A model generated the notes under the pieces. That model was not told the DNA's origin. It saw only the letters and a program-made list of their open reading frames with translations, and ran no database searches. Both the position numbers and the translations under genes were made by a program. Below, one piece after another: positions 1 through 5,937 of a stretch of 8,447 bases of DNA. How positions within the stretch are numbered: position 1 is the stretch's first letter; each line of letters opens with the position of its first letter. This DNA is from Peptococcaceae bacterium UBA3933 (GTDB taxonomy: Bacteria > Bacillota > Peptococcia > Peptococcales > BICA1-8): contig DGEF01000016.1 in NCBI GenBank assembly GCA_002385805.1, positions 406 through 8,852 on the forward strand, written 5' to 3'.

Positions 1-699
1 AGACGGTTAGCTTTTAACATTAATATACCTGCTGAATTAGTCAATAAAGCAGCAAAATTTATGCTAGGTCTCTATCAAGTATTTGTGGAAAAAGACTGTT
101 CTATTGCAGAAATCAACCCTCTGGTCATCACCGGAGACGGACAGGTACTGGCTTTAGATGCGAAATTAAATTTTGATGATAATGCTCTTTACCGACATAA
201 AGACATTCTAGAGTATCGAGACTTAAATGAAGAAGATCCCAAAGAAATTGAAGCAAGTAAATATGATTTAAGCTATATCGCTTTGGATGGAAATATTGGG
301 TGTATGGTGAACGGGGCCGGATTAGCCATGGCCACCATGGATATTATTAAGTATTACGGCGGGGAACCGGCTAACTTCTTGGATGTAGGCGGTGGTGCAA
401 GTGTCCAAAAGGTTACTGAGGCCTTTAAGATTATCCTAGCCGACAGTAAAGTTGAAGGAATTTTCGTAAACATCTTTGGAGGCATTATGAAGTGTGATGT
501 AATAGCCGCAGGTATTATAGCCGCCACCAAACAAGTTGGTTTAAATCTTCCTCTTGTAGTTCGCCTGGAAGGTACTAATGTAGAATTAGGCAAAAAAATG
601 TTAGATGAATCGGGATTGAATATTATTACTGCCGAATCCATGGCTGACGGAGCTCAAAAAATTGTTTCACTTTTACAAAGAGAAGAAAGGTGGGCATAA
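1..699 (+). CDS. sucC: Succinyl-CoA ligase (ADP/GDP-forming) subunit beta, C-terminal part
   Basis: Partial gene: the reading frame is open from the first base of the window, so the start and roughly the first 40% of the protein are missing (232 residues seen, family about 385). SucC and SucD together interconvert succinyl-CoA plus NDP and phosphate with succinate, CoA and NTP in the cytoplasm, usually in the TCA cycle. Visible family motifs, in order: AEINPLV with a following DAKLNFDDNA (end of the ATP-grasp domain), GCMVNGAGLAMATMD, ANFLDVGGGA, VNIFGGIMKCD and RLEGTNVELG of the C-terminal CoA-ligase domain. An internal ATG at position 61 is not the start, because the 20 codons before it are conserved family sequence. 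It ends one base before sucD, so the two are co-translated. Malate-CoA ligase beta is a related alternative, but the high match to SucC makes it less likely. Confidence 0.95.
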   Translation, partial: RRLAFNINIPAELVNKAAKFMLGLYQVFVEKDCSIAEINPLVITGDGQVLALDAKLNFDDNALYRHKDILEYRDLNEEDPKEIEASKYDLSYIALDGNIGCMVNGAGLAMATMDIIKYYGGEPANFLDVGGGASVQKVTEAFKIILADSKVEGIFVNIFGGIMKCDVIAAGIIAATKQVGLNLPLVVRLEGTNVELGKKMLDESGLNIITAESMADGAQKIVSLLQREERWA

Positions 700-700
700 A

Positions 701-1600
701 ATGAGTATTTTGGTAAATAAAGATACAAAAGTAATCGTTCAGGGAATAACCGGTTCCGCAGGTTTATTTCATACCCAACAGATGCTGGCCTATGGTACCA
801 AAATTGTCGGTGGAGTAACTCCTGGTAAAGGAGGAACAAAGGTTGAAGGGGTACCGGTATTTAATACGGTTATTGATGCTGTAAAAGAAACCGGGGCCAA
901 CGCTTCAGTTATTTATGTACCTCCTGCCTTTGCCGCTGATGCTATTATTGAAGCAGTTGATGCTGAATTAGATTTAGTTGTATGTATTACAGAAGGAATC
1001 CCTGTATTAGACATGGTAAAAGTAAAAAGGTATATGGAAGGCAAAAAAACCCGCCTAATCGGTCCTAATTGTCCCGGTGTAATTACTCCAGATGAGTGCA
1101 AAATAGGTATTCAGCCTGGTTATATCCATAAAAAAGGGCATGTTGGTGTAGTATCCAGATCAGGAACCCTTACCTATGAAGCTGTAGACCAATTGACCAA
1201 AGCCGGAATTGGCCAGTCTACAGCAGTAGGCATTGGCGGTGACCCGGTCAATGGCACTAGTTTTATCGATGTCTTAAAATTATTTAACGAAGATGAAGAT
1301 ACATATGCCGTCATCATGATCGGGGAAATCGGGGGTACTGCCGAAGAGGAAGCTGCTCGCTGGATAAAAGAGAATATGACTAAACCCGTTGTAGCCTTTA
1401 TCGGTGGGCAAACGGCTCCTCCAGGAAAAAGGATGGGCCATGCCGGTGCAATTATTTCAGGTGGCAAAGGTACGGCAGCGGAAAAAATCGCAACCCTTCG
1501 CAAAAACGGAATTAGGGTTGCCGAAACTCCGGCGGTTATGGGAGAAACCCTGATTGAGGTATTGAAAGAAAGAAGAATGCTGGAAAAATGCATGGCATAG
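701..1600 (+). CDS. sucD: Succinyl-CoA ligase subunit alpha
   Basis: 299 residues, the normal length for the family. The start is the ATG one base after the sucC stop; it has a good ribosome binding site (AAAGGTGG at 686-693). A longer reading frame from 662 lies inside sucC and is not credible. Residues 1 to about 125 are the Rossmann-type CoA-binding domain with GITGSAG (15-21) and GPNCPG (121-126). The C-terminal ligase domain carries SRSGTLTYE (152-160), GIGGDPVNG and the phospho-histidine loop RMGHAGAI, where His247 should be the residue transiently phosphorylated (known for the family, E. coli His246). The protein pairs with SucC. The gene is the last of its operon and is followed directly by a strong terminator. 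Confidence 0.97.
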   Translation: MSILVNKDTKVIVQGITGSAGLFHTQQMLAYGTKIVGGVTPGKGGTKVEGVPVFNTVIDAVKETGANASVIYVPPAFAADAIIEAVDAELDLVVCITEGIPVLDMVKVKRYMEGKKTRLIGPNCPGVITPDECKIGIQPGYIHKKGHVGVVSRSGTLTYEAVDQLTKAGIGQSTAVGIGGDPVNGTSFIDVLKLFNEDEDTYAVIMIGEIGGTAEEEAARWIKENMTKPVVAFIGGQTAPPGKRMGHAGAIISGGKGTAAEKIATLRKNGIRVAETPAVMGETLIEVLKERRMLEKCMA

Positions 1601-1612
1601 TGTAATATCATA

Positions 1613-1650
1613 CAGACTAGCCGACGTCCTGTCGGCTAGTCTGCTTTTAT
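1613..1650 (+). terminator. Rho-independent terminator of sucCD
   Basis: A perfect 13-bp stem (1613-1625 with 1631-1643), loop GTCCT, followed by CTTTTATTA, beginning 13 bases after the sucD stop. The hairpin is the core of the foldback repeat found twice more in this window, so the sucCD terminator is repeat-derived or the repeat grew around it. On the minus strand the hairpin is not followed by a T run, so it probably does not stop hisB transcripts. Confidence 0.88.
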
Positions 1651-1706
1651 TACCTGGGCTTCGATAAGATTATTTAGCGATTTTTCATATAGCCACGCAA
1701 GTAAAT
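1613..1706 (+). repeat. Half copy of the foldback repeat (module 1)
   Basis: Aligns to 2873-2964 of the full copy: hairpin with the same GTCCT loop, then CTTTTATTAC, a GGCTTCG block, AAGATTATTTAGC, and ATAGCC.CGCAAGTA. It is clearly more diverged than the two full copies. The left half of the element is absent, so this is a truncated or older copy. The stem differs from the full copies by a paired change (T-A to C-G), which keeps the hairpin intact. Confidence 0.8.
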
Positions 1707-1728
1707 GGCTATGGGGTTAAAATTTTGG

Positions 1729-1790
1729 GACGGCATGACGACTTTTGGGTTTAACTTGTGTGTCAGCATCTTCTTTTGGGATATACTGCG
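1729..1790 (-). repeat. Repeat family 3, copy 1
   Basis: The reverse complement of this stretch matches 3129-3187 over about 60 bases with scattered changes; shared blocks include ATGCTGAC, CAAGTTA/TAAGCTAGA, ACCC.AAA and GTCATGCCGTC. Non-coding, and of unknown role. Confidence 0.65.
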
Positions 1791-1791
1791 T

Positions 1792-1862
1792 GATGCATCC
1801 GATGTATGAAAATTTTTCGGGATGCATCCAATGAATGACATTTTTATACGATGCATTACTTC
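1792..1862 (+). repeat. 29-base tandem repeat, about 2.4 units
   Basis: Unit 1 is 1792-1820 and unit 2 is 1821-1849, each beginning GATGCATCC; a third, partial unit starts GATGCAT at 1850. Units 1 and 2 agree at about 21 of 29 positions. GATGCATC contains the palindrome ATGCAT. There are too few units and no spacers, so this is not a CRISPR array. Confidence 0.6.
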
Positions 1863-1997
1863 AAAGTGTTACACAGTAAATAATGCCTCAAGCAGATTGG
1901 CTCAATTGTAGATGCAGCCCTAAAGGTGGACTCAAAAGCAGATGCATTATGCAGTAAGCCCCCTAAGCAGATGCTAACCCAAAATATTTGCCCGGTA

Positions 1998-2065
1998 GCT
2001 GTAATGCGAACCCGTAAGCTTAGCCCTTTAGCCGTAATGCTGTAATTATAGTTTCTCGCCCACTC
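1998..2065 (+). repeat. Repeat family 3, copy 2
   Basis: Direct repeat of 3139-3238. The first 43 bases (1998-2040) match 3139-3181 with scattered changes, and the last 23 bases (2043-2065) are identical to 3216-3238. The copy at 3139 has one additional internal unit. The end of this copy lies 27 bases from the hisB stop codon. Confidence 0.7.
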
Positions 2066-2092
2066 CTAGCCCCTTGCCTCCTACTTCCTGCC

Positions 2093-2725
2093 TCAAGTTA
2101 TATCTACTTGAAAGCTTATCTTCCCGGCCACACCTGCTGCCATATCTTTACGCCAAGGCCTTATTTCCAGTGCATCCCGCAAAGCCTGTCCTACAGAACG
2201 GAAAAGGGCCTCCCAATGATGGTGACCGTGATTGTCTCTTCCTTTTAAAAGGTCTAAATGCAATGTAGCCTGAGCCCCTTGTACAAAACCTTCCCAAAAA
2301 GCCACCAGGTCCTCTGACTGCATACCTTCGGTAATTGAAGGAACAGGGATATCATTAAAATTTAGGTCTAGATAAGCCCGGCTCTCAAAACTGAGGACAG
2401 CCTGAGCTAATGATTCATCAATAGTGGCTAAAGCAAAGCCATATCCTTTTGCTCCTACCGCCTGTCTTTTCTCTAAGAATTCTTTTAATGCTCTGCCCAA
2501 TGTGATTCCTACATCTTCACAAATAACATGATTAAGGAAAAAGTGATCTAATTCTACATTAACACCTATATTTAACTCACTACGCCAGACGATTTGTTCC
2601 AACATATGATTAAAAAAAGGTAACGGTGTCTTTAATTCTTTTTTACCCTGAGGGTCTCTCTCCCCGTCATCAACGGTTACCGTAATTATTGACTCCTGTG
2701 TCTTTCTTGCTACTTGAACTTTCAA
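2093..2725 (-). CDS. hisB: Divergent imidazoleglycerol-phosphate dehydratase (HisB-like)
   Basis: 210 residues, starting at TTG (2725) with a GAGGT ribosome binding site at 2732-2736, six bases upstream. The family dehydrates imidazole-glycerol phosphate to imidazole-acetol phosphate using a di-manganese centre. Family landmarks: ARKTQES near the N terminus, FFNHMLEQ (37-44; usual FLDHML.Q), NHVICEDVGITLG (65-77; usual DHHTVEDTGIALG), IDES (102-105; usual MDEA), ATLHL (153-157) and NHGHHHWEALF (165-175; usual NAHHI.EA.F). Retained likely metal ligands: His40, His66, Glu70, His156, His168, His169 and Glu172. Lost: the second His of the first HHxxE motif is Val67, and the conserved His eight residues after the HML His is Arg48. 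It is the last gene of the cluster, cut off from hisD by 562 bases of repeats. It may be a catalytically altered paralogue; family membership is secure, full activity is not. Confidence 0.82.
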   Translation of the reverse strand: MKVQVARKTQESIITVTVDDGERDPQGKKELKTPLPFFNHMLEQIVWRSELNIGVNVELDHFFLNHVICEDVGITLGRALKEFLEKRQAVGAKGYGFALATIDESLAQAVLSFESRAYLDLNFNDIPVPSITEGMQSEDLVAFWEGFVQGAQATLHLDLLKGRDNHGHHHWEALFRSVGQALRDALEIRPWRKDMAAGVAGKISFQVDIT

Positions 2726-2822
2726 TTTTATACCTCACTTTCTATAGTGTCTGGTTATTGTCATGAAAATATTTACTTTCGCTAGGCTAGAACTCCAAAT
2801 CGGAATAATCTAAGCTTGCTAG

Positions 2823-2872
2823 AGAATAAAAGCTGACCGTGCTCAATGGGCCGTCCCTGGCCCAATTCGCAC
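2823..2872 (-). terminator. Terminator-like hairpin in copy A, his direction
   Basis: Read on the minus strand, an imperfect 14-position stem (about 11 pairs, GTGC...GGGCC with GGCCC...GCAC) is followed by GGTCAGCTTTTATTCT. It lies between hisD and hisB in the direction of his transcription, so it could reduce readthrough into hisB. The stem has internal mismatches and the tail is not a pure T run, so it may be weak. Confidence 0.45.
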
Positions 2873-2873
2873 T

Positions 2874-2908
2874 CTAGCTGACGTCCTGTCAGCTAGCCAG
2901 CTTTTATT
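2874..2908 (+). terminator. Terminator-like hairpin in copy A, plus direction
   Basis: Perfect 9-bp stem (2874-2882 with 2888-2896), loop GTCCT, then CCAGCTTTTATTA. It is equivalent to the sucD terminator in the half copy. It points against the his genes, so here it would only stop antisense transcripts. Confidence 0.5.
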
Positions 2909-2984
2909 ACTTCGGCTTCGCTAAGATTATTTAGCCGATTCTCCGTATAGCCGCTCAAGTATAATATTTTCATTTACAACGATG

Positions 2985-3075
2985 CATATAAGAAGGGAAT
3001 CGCTTCACCCGGCACTTAATTAACTGAATGTTTAGCTTTAAAGTAATTAAGTGCTGGGTTCGCGATGACATGAAT
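2985..3075 (+). repeat. Hairpin repeat, module 2, copy A
   Basis: A long hairpin centred near 3033: GCACTTAATTA (3012-3022) pairs perfectly with 3044-3054, extended outward by CCCG/TGGG and by ATCGC (2999-3003) with GCGAT (3061-3065). It matches the reverse complement of 7473-7555. The GAAGCGAT / GTCATCGCGAA edges resemble a style of palindromic repeat common in Clostridia (from memory, not checked). Confidence 0.7.
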
Positions 3076-3128
3076 CCCACTCCTACTTTTCTTGCCTCCT
3101 GTATCCTGTTGCCCACTGACTTGCAGAT

Positions 3129-3238
3129 TATCCCTAGAGCCGTAATGCTGACCCATAAGCTAGACCCGAAAGAAGTCATGCCGTCATGCACTTTAACCCG
3201 AAAGCTGTCATGCCATAATTATAGTTTCTCGCCCACTC
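3129..3238 (+). repeat. Repeat family 3, copy 3 (longest)
   Basis: Contains two related units, GCCGTAATGC...GAAGTCATGC and GCCGTCATGC...GCTGTCATGC, then a 23-base block identical to 2043-2065. Its left part (3129-3187) is also found inverted at 1729-1790. A spurious reading frame crosses it and yields MLTHKLDPKEVMPS; the copy at 1729 gives a near-identical peptide on its minus strand, which reflects the DNA repeat. Confidence 0.65.
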
Positions 3239-3250
3239 GCCCACTACTTT

Positions 3251-3269
3251 TGTGTTCATCCGTGGTTTA
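3251..3269 (+). repeat. TGTGTTCATCCGTGG element, copy 1
   Basis: 19 bases (TGTGTTCATCCGTGGTTTA) starting 37 bases from the hisD stop codon on its 3' side. A close copy (TGTGTTTATCCGTGGTTATT) lies just beyond the hisZ stop at 7927-7946, in the same orientation relative to the upstream his gene. Confidence 0.6.
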
Positions 3270-3287
3270 GTCTAATATCCCCAGAGC

Positions 3288-4580
3288 CTAGTCTCTATCA
3301 AGAATTGCTCGGGCATGGGTTTCGAAGCCTTCTTCCCTGGCAAAGCATACTGCTTTATCTTTGACTAATTCATAACCTTCCTTGGTAACGTACCCAAAGG
3401 AAGACCTTTTGAGAAAATCGTGGACAGATACACTGGAATAAGTTTTAGCAAAGCCTCCTGTAGGTAAAATGGCATTGGGTCCCAGTAGGAAATTAGCCAG
3501 GGTAATAGGTGCATTTTCCCCTAACAGAATTTCGCCGGCGTTTTTAATTTTAGGTAGTACTTCCCAGGGTTTTTCAGTCATAATTTCCATATGCTCTGGA
3601 GCGTAAAGGTTTACTACCTCTATGGACTGTTCTAAAGATTCCGTAAGGATGGCTCCCCCATATCCCTTTAATACTTCAGTAACAAAATATTTACGCTTTT
3701 CGGATAGTTTTGCTAACTGTTGAGGTATTATCTCTTGAACCTTAGAAATTAAATCAGGTACATGGGTAATTAAAAGGGCGGCGGAGTCAGGTCCGTGCTC
3801 TGCCTCAATCATTAAATCCAAAGCAACTTTTCGGGGATCGGCAGTTTCATCGGCTAATATTATGCCTTCACTGGGGCCCGCCGGAGTTCCCACGTCGATT
3901 ACCCCGCTTAAGAGTCTTTTGGCTGCAGTTACATAGGAATTACCAGGTCCGATTATTTTATGGCAGGGAGGAATGGTTTCCGTCCCATAAGCTACGGCGG
4001 CAACTGCCTGGACACCCCCTACTTTATACATCTCCTTCACTCCCGCTACCTTAGCCGCCGCTAGAACACCTTCATCCAAGTTGCCCTGGGGGTTGGGGGG
4101 TGTAACTACTACTACTCTTTGCACTCCCGCTACCAGAGCAGGAATGGCCAGCATTAACAGCACTGAAGGAAAGCTTCCTTTACCCCGTGGTACATAAATA
4201 GCCACATCAGAGATAGGAGTGGTTTTTTCACCAACCACTACTCCGGGAACAGTTTCTACAAACCAAAAAGGCTGGGGCATTTGCCGGAGATGAAACTTGC
4301 GAATATTGGCGGCGGCAAACTCTAAAGTTTCCCGAAATTCAGGGCTTACCCGTCGGTAACCATCCTTTATTTCTTCTTCTGTCACTTTTAAAGAAGTACT
4401 GCTTAATTTAGCCTGATCAAATTTCTCTGTATAGTAACAAAGGGCCTGGTCACCCTTTTCTTTTACTTCATTAATTATTTCCCAGGCCACTTCCATTTGC
4501 TGAGTAATGTCTCTTTCCGCCCGGCGTAAAATTTTCCTTTTGGTTTTGTCATCAAGTTTACTCCATTCATATATATTCAC
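3288..4580 (-). CDS. hisD: Histidinol dehydrogenase, variant zinc site
   Basis: 430 residues, full length for the family; GTG start at 4580, one base after the hisIE stop, with AAGGAGGA six bases upstream. The enzyme oxidises L-histidinol to L-histidine in two NAD-dependent steps. Family motifs: VAIYVPRGKGSFPSV (126-140), GPGNSYVTAAKR (211-222), GTPAGPSEGIILAD (231-244), EAEHGPDS (259-266), NLYAPEHMEI (324-333), GPNAILPTGG (367-376) and EGFETH (417-422). The catalytic Glu329-His330 pair is present. Of the four zinc ligands known in E. coli HisD (Gln259, His262, Asp360, His419), the two histidines are kept (His262, His422), but Gln is Glu259 and Asp is Asn363. Histidinol dehydrogenase is favoured by its place in a his operon; a HisD-family alcohol dehydrogenase with another substrate is the alternative. 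Confidence 0.9.
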   Translation of the reverse strand: MNIYEWSKLDDKTKRKILRRAERDITQQMEVAWEIINEVKEKGDQALCYYTEKFDQAKLSSTSLKVTEEEIKDGYRRVSPEFRETLEFAAANIRKFHLRQMPQPFWFVETVPGVVVGEKTTPISDVAIYVPRGKGSFPSVLLMLAIPALVAGVQRVVVVTPPNPQGNLDEGVLAAAKVAGVKEMYKVGGVQAVAAVAYGTETIPPCHKIIGPGNSYVTAAKRLLSGVIDVGTPAGPSEGIILADETADPRKVALDLMIEAEHGPDSAALLITHVPDLISKVQEIIPQQLAKLSEKRKYFVTEVLKGYGGAILTESLEQSIEVVNLYAPEHMEIMTEKPWEVLPKIKNAGEILLGENAPITLANFLLGPNAILPTGGFAKTYSSVSVHDFLKRSSFGYVTKEGYELVKDKAVCFAREEGFETHARAILDRD

Positions 4581-4581
4581 C

Positions 4582-5181
4582 TTAACTCCTCCTTTTTACC
4601 AGCACTTGCAACACCTGGCGCAGGTGCATTTCCCTTTCTGTCAATAGCACCAGTAAGTGATAGATTAAATCAGCCATTTCTGAGGCGATTTCCTCAGGAT
4701 TTTTGTTTTTAGCCGCAATAATAACCTCTGCCGCTTCCTCCCCTACTTTTTTTAGGATTTTGTCTAAACCTTCTGTAAATAAATAGGTTGTATATGATCC
4801 GGCAGGTCTTTCTTCAGCTCGTTTTCTGATTACTTTGCTTAACTCTTCGATTAAAGTTTCACTGCCTTCTTCAAAACAGCTTTCGCGACCTAAATGACAG
4901 GACGGACCTGTTGGCTTTACCTGGAGTAAAAGTGTATCCCGGTCACAGTCCAGGCCCCAGCTTACTACTTTTTGAATGTTGCCTGAGGTTTCTCCCTTGT
5001 GCCACAGGCTTTGCCGAGAACGACTAAAGAACCAGGTTTCTTTGGTTTGGATTGTTTTGGTAAGAGATTCTTTATTCATATAAGCCAGCATTAAGACCTT
5101 GCCTGTTAAATAATCCTGGACAATAACCGGTAATAAATTATCATTGTTCCATTTGATTTCTTCTATATTTAATTCATTCAC
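4582..5181 (-). CDS. hisI: Bifunctional PR-AMP cyclohydrolase / PR-ATP pyrophosphohydrolase
   Basis: 199 residues, HisI-HisE fusion (hisIE). It carries out steps 2 and 3 of histidine synthesis: PR-ATP to PR-AMP, then opening of the purine ring to give ProFAR. N-terminal cyclohydrolase domain (about 1-108): WFFSRSRQSLWHKGETSGN (50-68), DCDRDTLLL (78-86) with the acidic Asp78/80/82, and GPSCHLGRESCF (92-103), supplying Cys95 and Cys102 with Cys79 as probable zinc ligands. C-terminal pyrophosphohydrolase domain (about 109-195): GSYTTYLF, KVGEEAAEVIIAAK with Glu148/149/152, and EMADLIYHLLVLL with Glu168 and Asp171 of the helical Mg site. GTG start at 5181, overlapping the hisF stop as GTGA, with AAAGGGGGT (5191-5199) as ribosome binding site. 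The overlap implies translational coupling. Confidence 0.95.
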   Translation of the reverse strand: MNELNIEEIKWNNDNLLPVIVQDYLTGKVLMLAYMNKESLTKTIQTKETWFFSRSRQSLWHKGETSGNIQKVVSWGLDCDRDTLLLQVKPTGPSCHLGRESCFEEGSETLIEELSKVIRKRAEERPAGSYTTYLFTEGLDKILKKVGEEAAEVIIAAKNKNPEEIASEMADLIYHLLVLLTEREMHLRQVLQVLVKRRS

Positions 5182-5936
5182 TGAACTGCGACCCCCTTTG
5201 CTTTCAGAGAGGCTTTTATTTCTTGGATAGATGTTTCACGATAGTGAAAGATGGAAGCGGCCAAAGCTGCACTGGCCTTTGTTTGCAAGAATAAATCAAG
5301 AAAGTGTTCTTGGCTTCCGGCACCACCGGAAGCGATTACCGGCAGGTTAACAAGAGTACAGACTTCTTGGAACAAAGGTAAATCAAAACCTTCTTTCCGA
5401 CCGTCACAATCCATGCTGGTTAAAAGCAGCTCACCTGCTCCCAGTTCTTCTACTTCTTTTGCCCACTCCAGGACTTTACGACCGGTAGGGCGGGTACCGC
5501 CATGGGTATAGACTTCCCAGGTGCCCCAGGAAGAGTTGAATTTAGCATCAATGGCAATAAGAATACGCTGACTGCCAAAAACCTGACCTGCTTTTTTAAT
5601 AAATTCCGGATTTAAAACAGCGGCTGTATTTAAACTGACTTTAGCCACTCCTGCTTGTAAGACACTTTTAATATCGTCCAGGGAGTTAATCCCTCCCCCT
5701 ACGATTAAGGGAATGGTGATATTTTCGGCTATTTTTTGAACAATTTTCAACCCGGTCTTACGACCTTCCTGTCCGGCGGAAATATCCAAAAGTACCAGCT
5801 CATCGGCACCGCACTGATCATAATAGAGAGCCAGTTCAAGGGGGTCCCCCGCCTCCTTTAAATTTACAAAGTTGACCCCTTTAACCACCCTCCCGTCTTT
5901 AACATCCAGACAAGGGATTATTCTCTTGGCAACCAA
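5178..5936 (-). CDS. hisF: Imidazole glycerol phosphate synthase cyclase subunit
   Basis: 252 residues when started at the TTG at 5936, one base after the hisA stop, with AAAGGGGA just upstream; this gives the usual AKRIIPCLDV start and length. A longer frame from 5963 would overlap hisA and add nine unconserved residues. TIM barrel: PCLDVKDGRVVKG (8-20), GGGINS (80-85), AIDAK (128-132), EVYTHGGTRPTG (141-152), LLTSMDCDG (171-179) and ASGGAGS (202-208). Catalytic Asp11 and Asp130 are both present. It converts PRFAR plus ammonia to imidazole glycerol phosphate and AICAR. The ammonia normally comes from the partner glutaminase HisH, whose gene, usually close by, is absent from this window. Confidence 0.96.
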   Translation of the reverse strand: MVAKRIIPCLDVKDGRVVKGVNFVNLKEAGDPLELALYYDQCGADELVLLDISAGQEGRKTGLKIVQKIAENITIPLIVGGGINSLDDIKSVLQAGVAKVSLNTAAVLNPEFIKKAGQVFGSQRILIAIDAKFNSSWGTWEVYTHGGTRPTGRKVLEWAKEVEELGAGELLLTSMDCDGRKEGFDLPLFQEVCTLVNLPVIASGGAGSQEHFLDLFLQTKASAALAASIFHYRETSIQEIKASLKAKGVAVQ

Positions 5937-5937
5937 T

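Larger units (their letters stand above)
1601..2092. other. Convergent intergenic region sucD/hisB, repeat-filled
   Basis: 492 bases between the stop codons of sucD and hisB. It holds the sucD terminator and half repeat (1613-1706), a minus-oriented copy of repeat family 3 (1729-1790), 29-base tandem units (1792-1850), degenerate AGCAGATGC-like units (1891-1980) and a plus-oriented family 3 copy (1998-2065). I see no credible gene: the reading frames here lack ribosome binding sites and follow repeat sequence. No clear T-tailed hairpin for stopping hisB transcription was found. Confidence 0.75.
2763..2973 (+). repeat. Foldback element, module 1, full copy A (MITE-like)
   Basis: 211 bases bounded by ATGAAAATATT and its complement AATATTTTCAT. 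The inverted ends extend imperfectly inward for about 75 bases on each side (outer AATATT, then CGG/CCG, AATAATCT/AGATTATT, AATAAAAGCTG/CAGCTTTTATT). Inside lie two further hairpins (2839-2872 and 2874-2896). There is no coding capacity, so if it moves it needs a transposase in trans. About six differences separate it from the reverse complement of 7570-7777. Alignment to that copy starts at 2758 and continues past 2973 into module 2. MITE-like is a structural description; I cannot identify a parent transposon or target-site duplication. Confidence 0.85.
2726..3287. other. hisD-hisB intergenic region, repeat-filled
   Basis: 562 bases inside the his cluster. In order along the plus strand: a short hisB leader with ribosome binding site, foldback module 1 (2763-2973), hairpin module 2 (about 2985-3075), a pyrimidine-rich stretch of CTCCTACTT / CTTGCCTCCTG type, repeat family 3 (3129-3238), and the 19-base TGTGTTCATCCGTGG element just before the hisD stop. 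No gene is supported. No convincing promoter for hisB was found, although its separation from hisD suggests it might need one. Confidence 0.75.

Noticed and set aside
662..700. Longer sucD starting at 662
   Set aside because: It would overlap the end of sucC by 38 bases and add 13 unconserved residues. The ATG at 701 has the ribosome binding site and the family start MSILVNKDTKVIVQG.
1174..1611. A 145-codon antisense frame within sucD
   Set aside because: It is a shadow of the conserved sucD coding sequence on the other strand, with no ribosome binding site or recognisable motifs. The same applies to the antisense frames in sucC, hisB, hisF and hisA.
1792..1980. Possible CRISPR array in the repeated stretch between sucD and hisB
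   Set aside because: The units are directly adjacent without unique spacers, are degenerate, and no cas genes are near.
3028..3270. An 80-codon plus-strand reading frame whose peptide MLTHKLDPKEVMPS recurs in a minus-strand frame at 1674-1856
   Set aside because: Both frames run through copies of repeat family 3, have no ribosome binding site and no family resemblance. The peptide similarity is explained by the DNA repeat.
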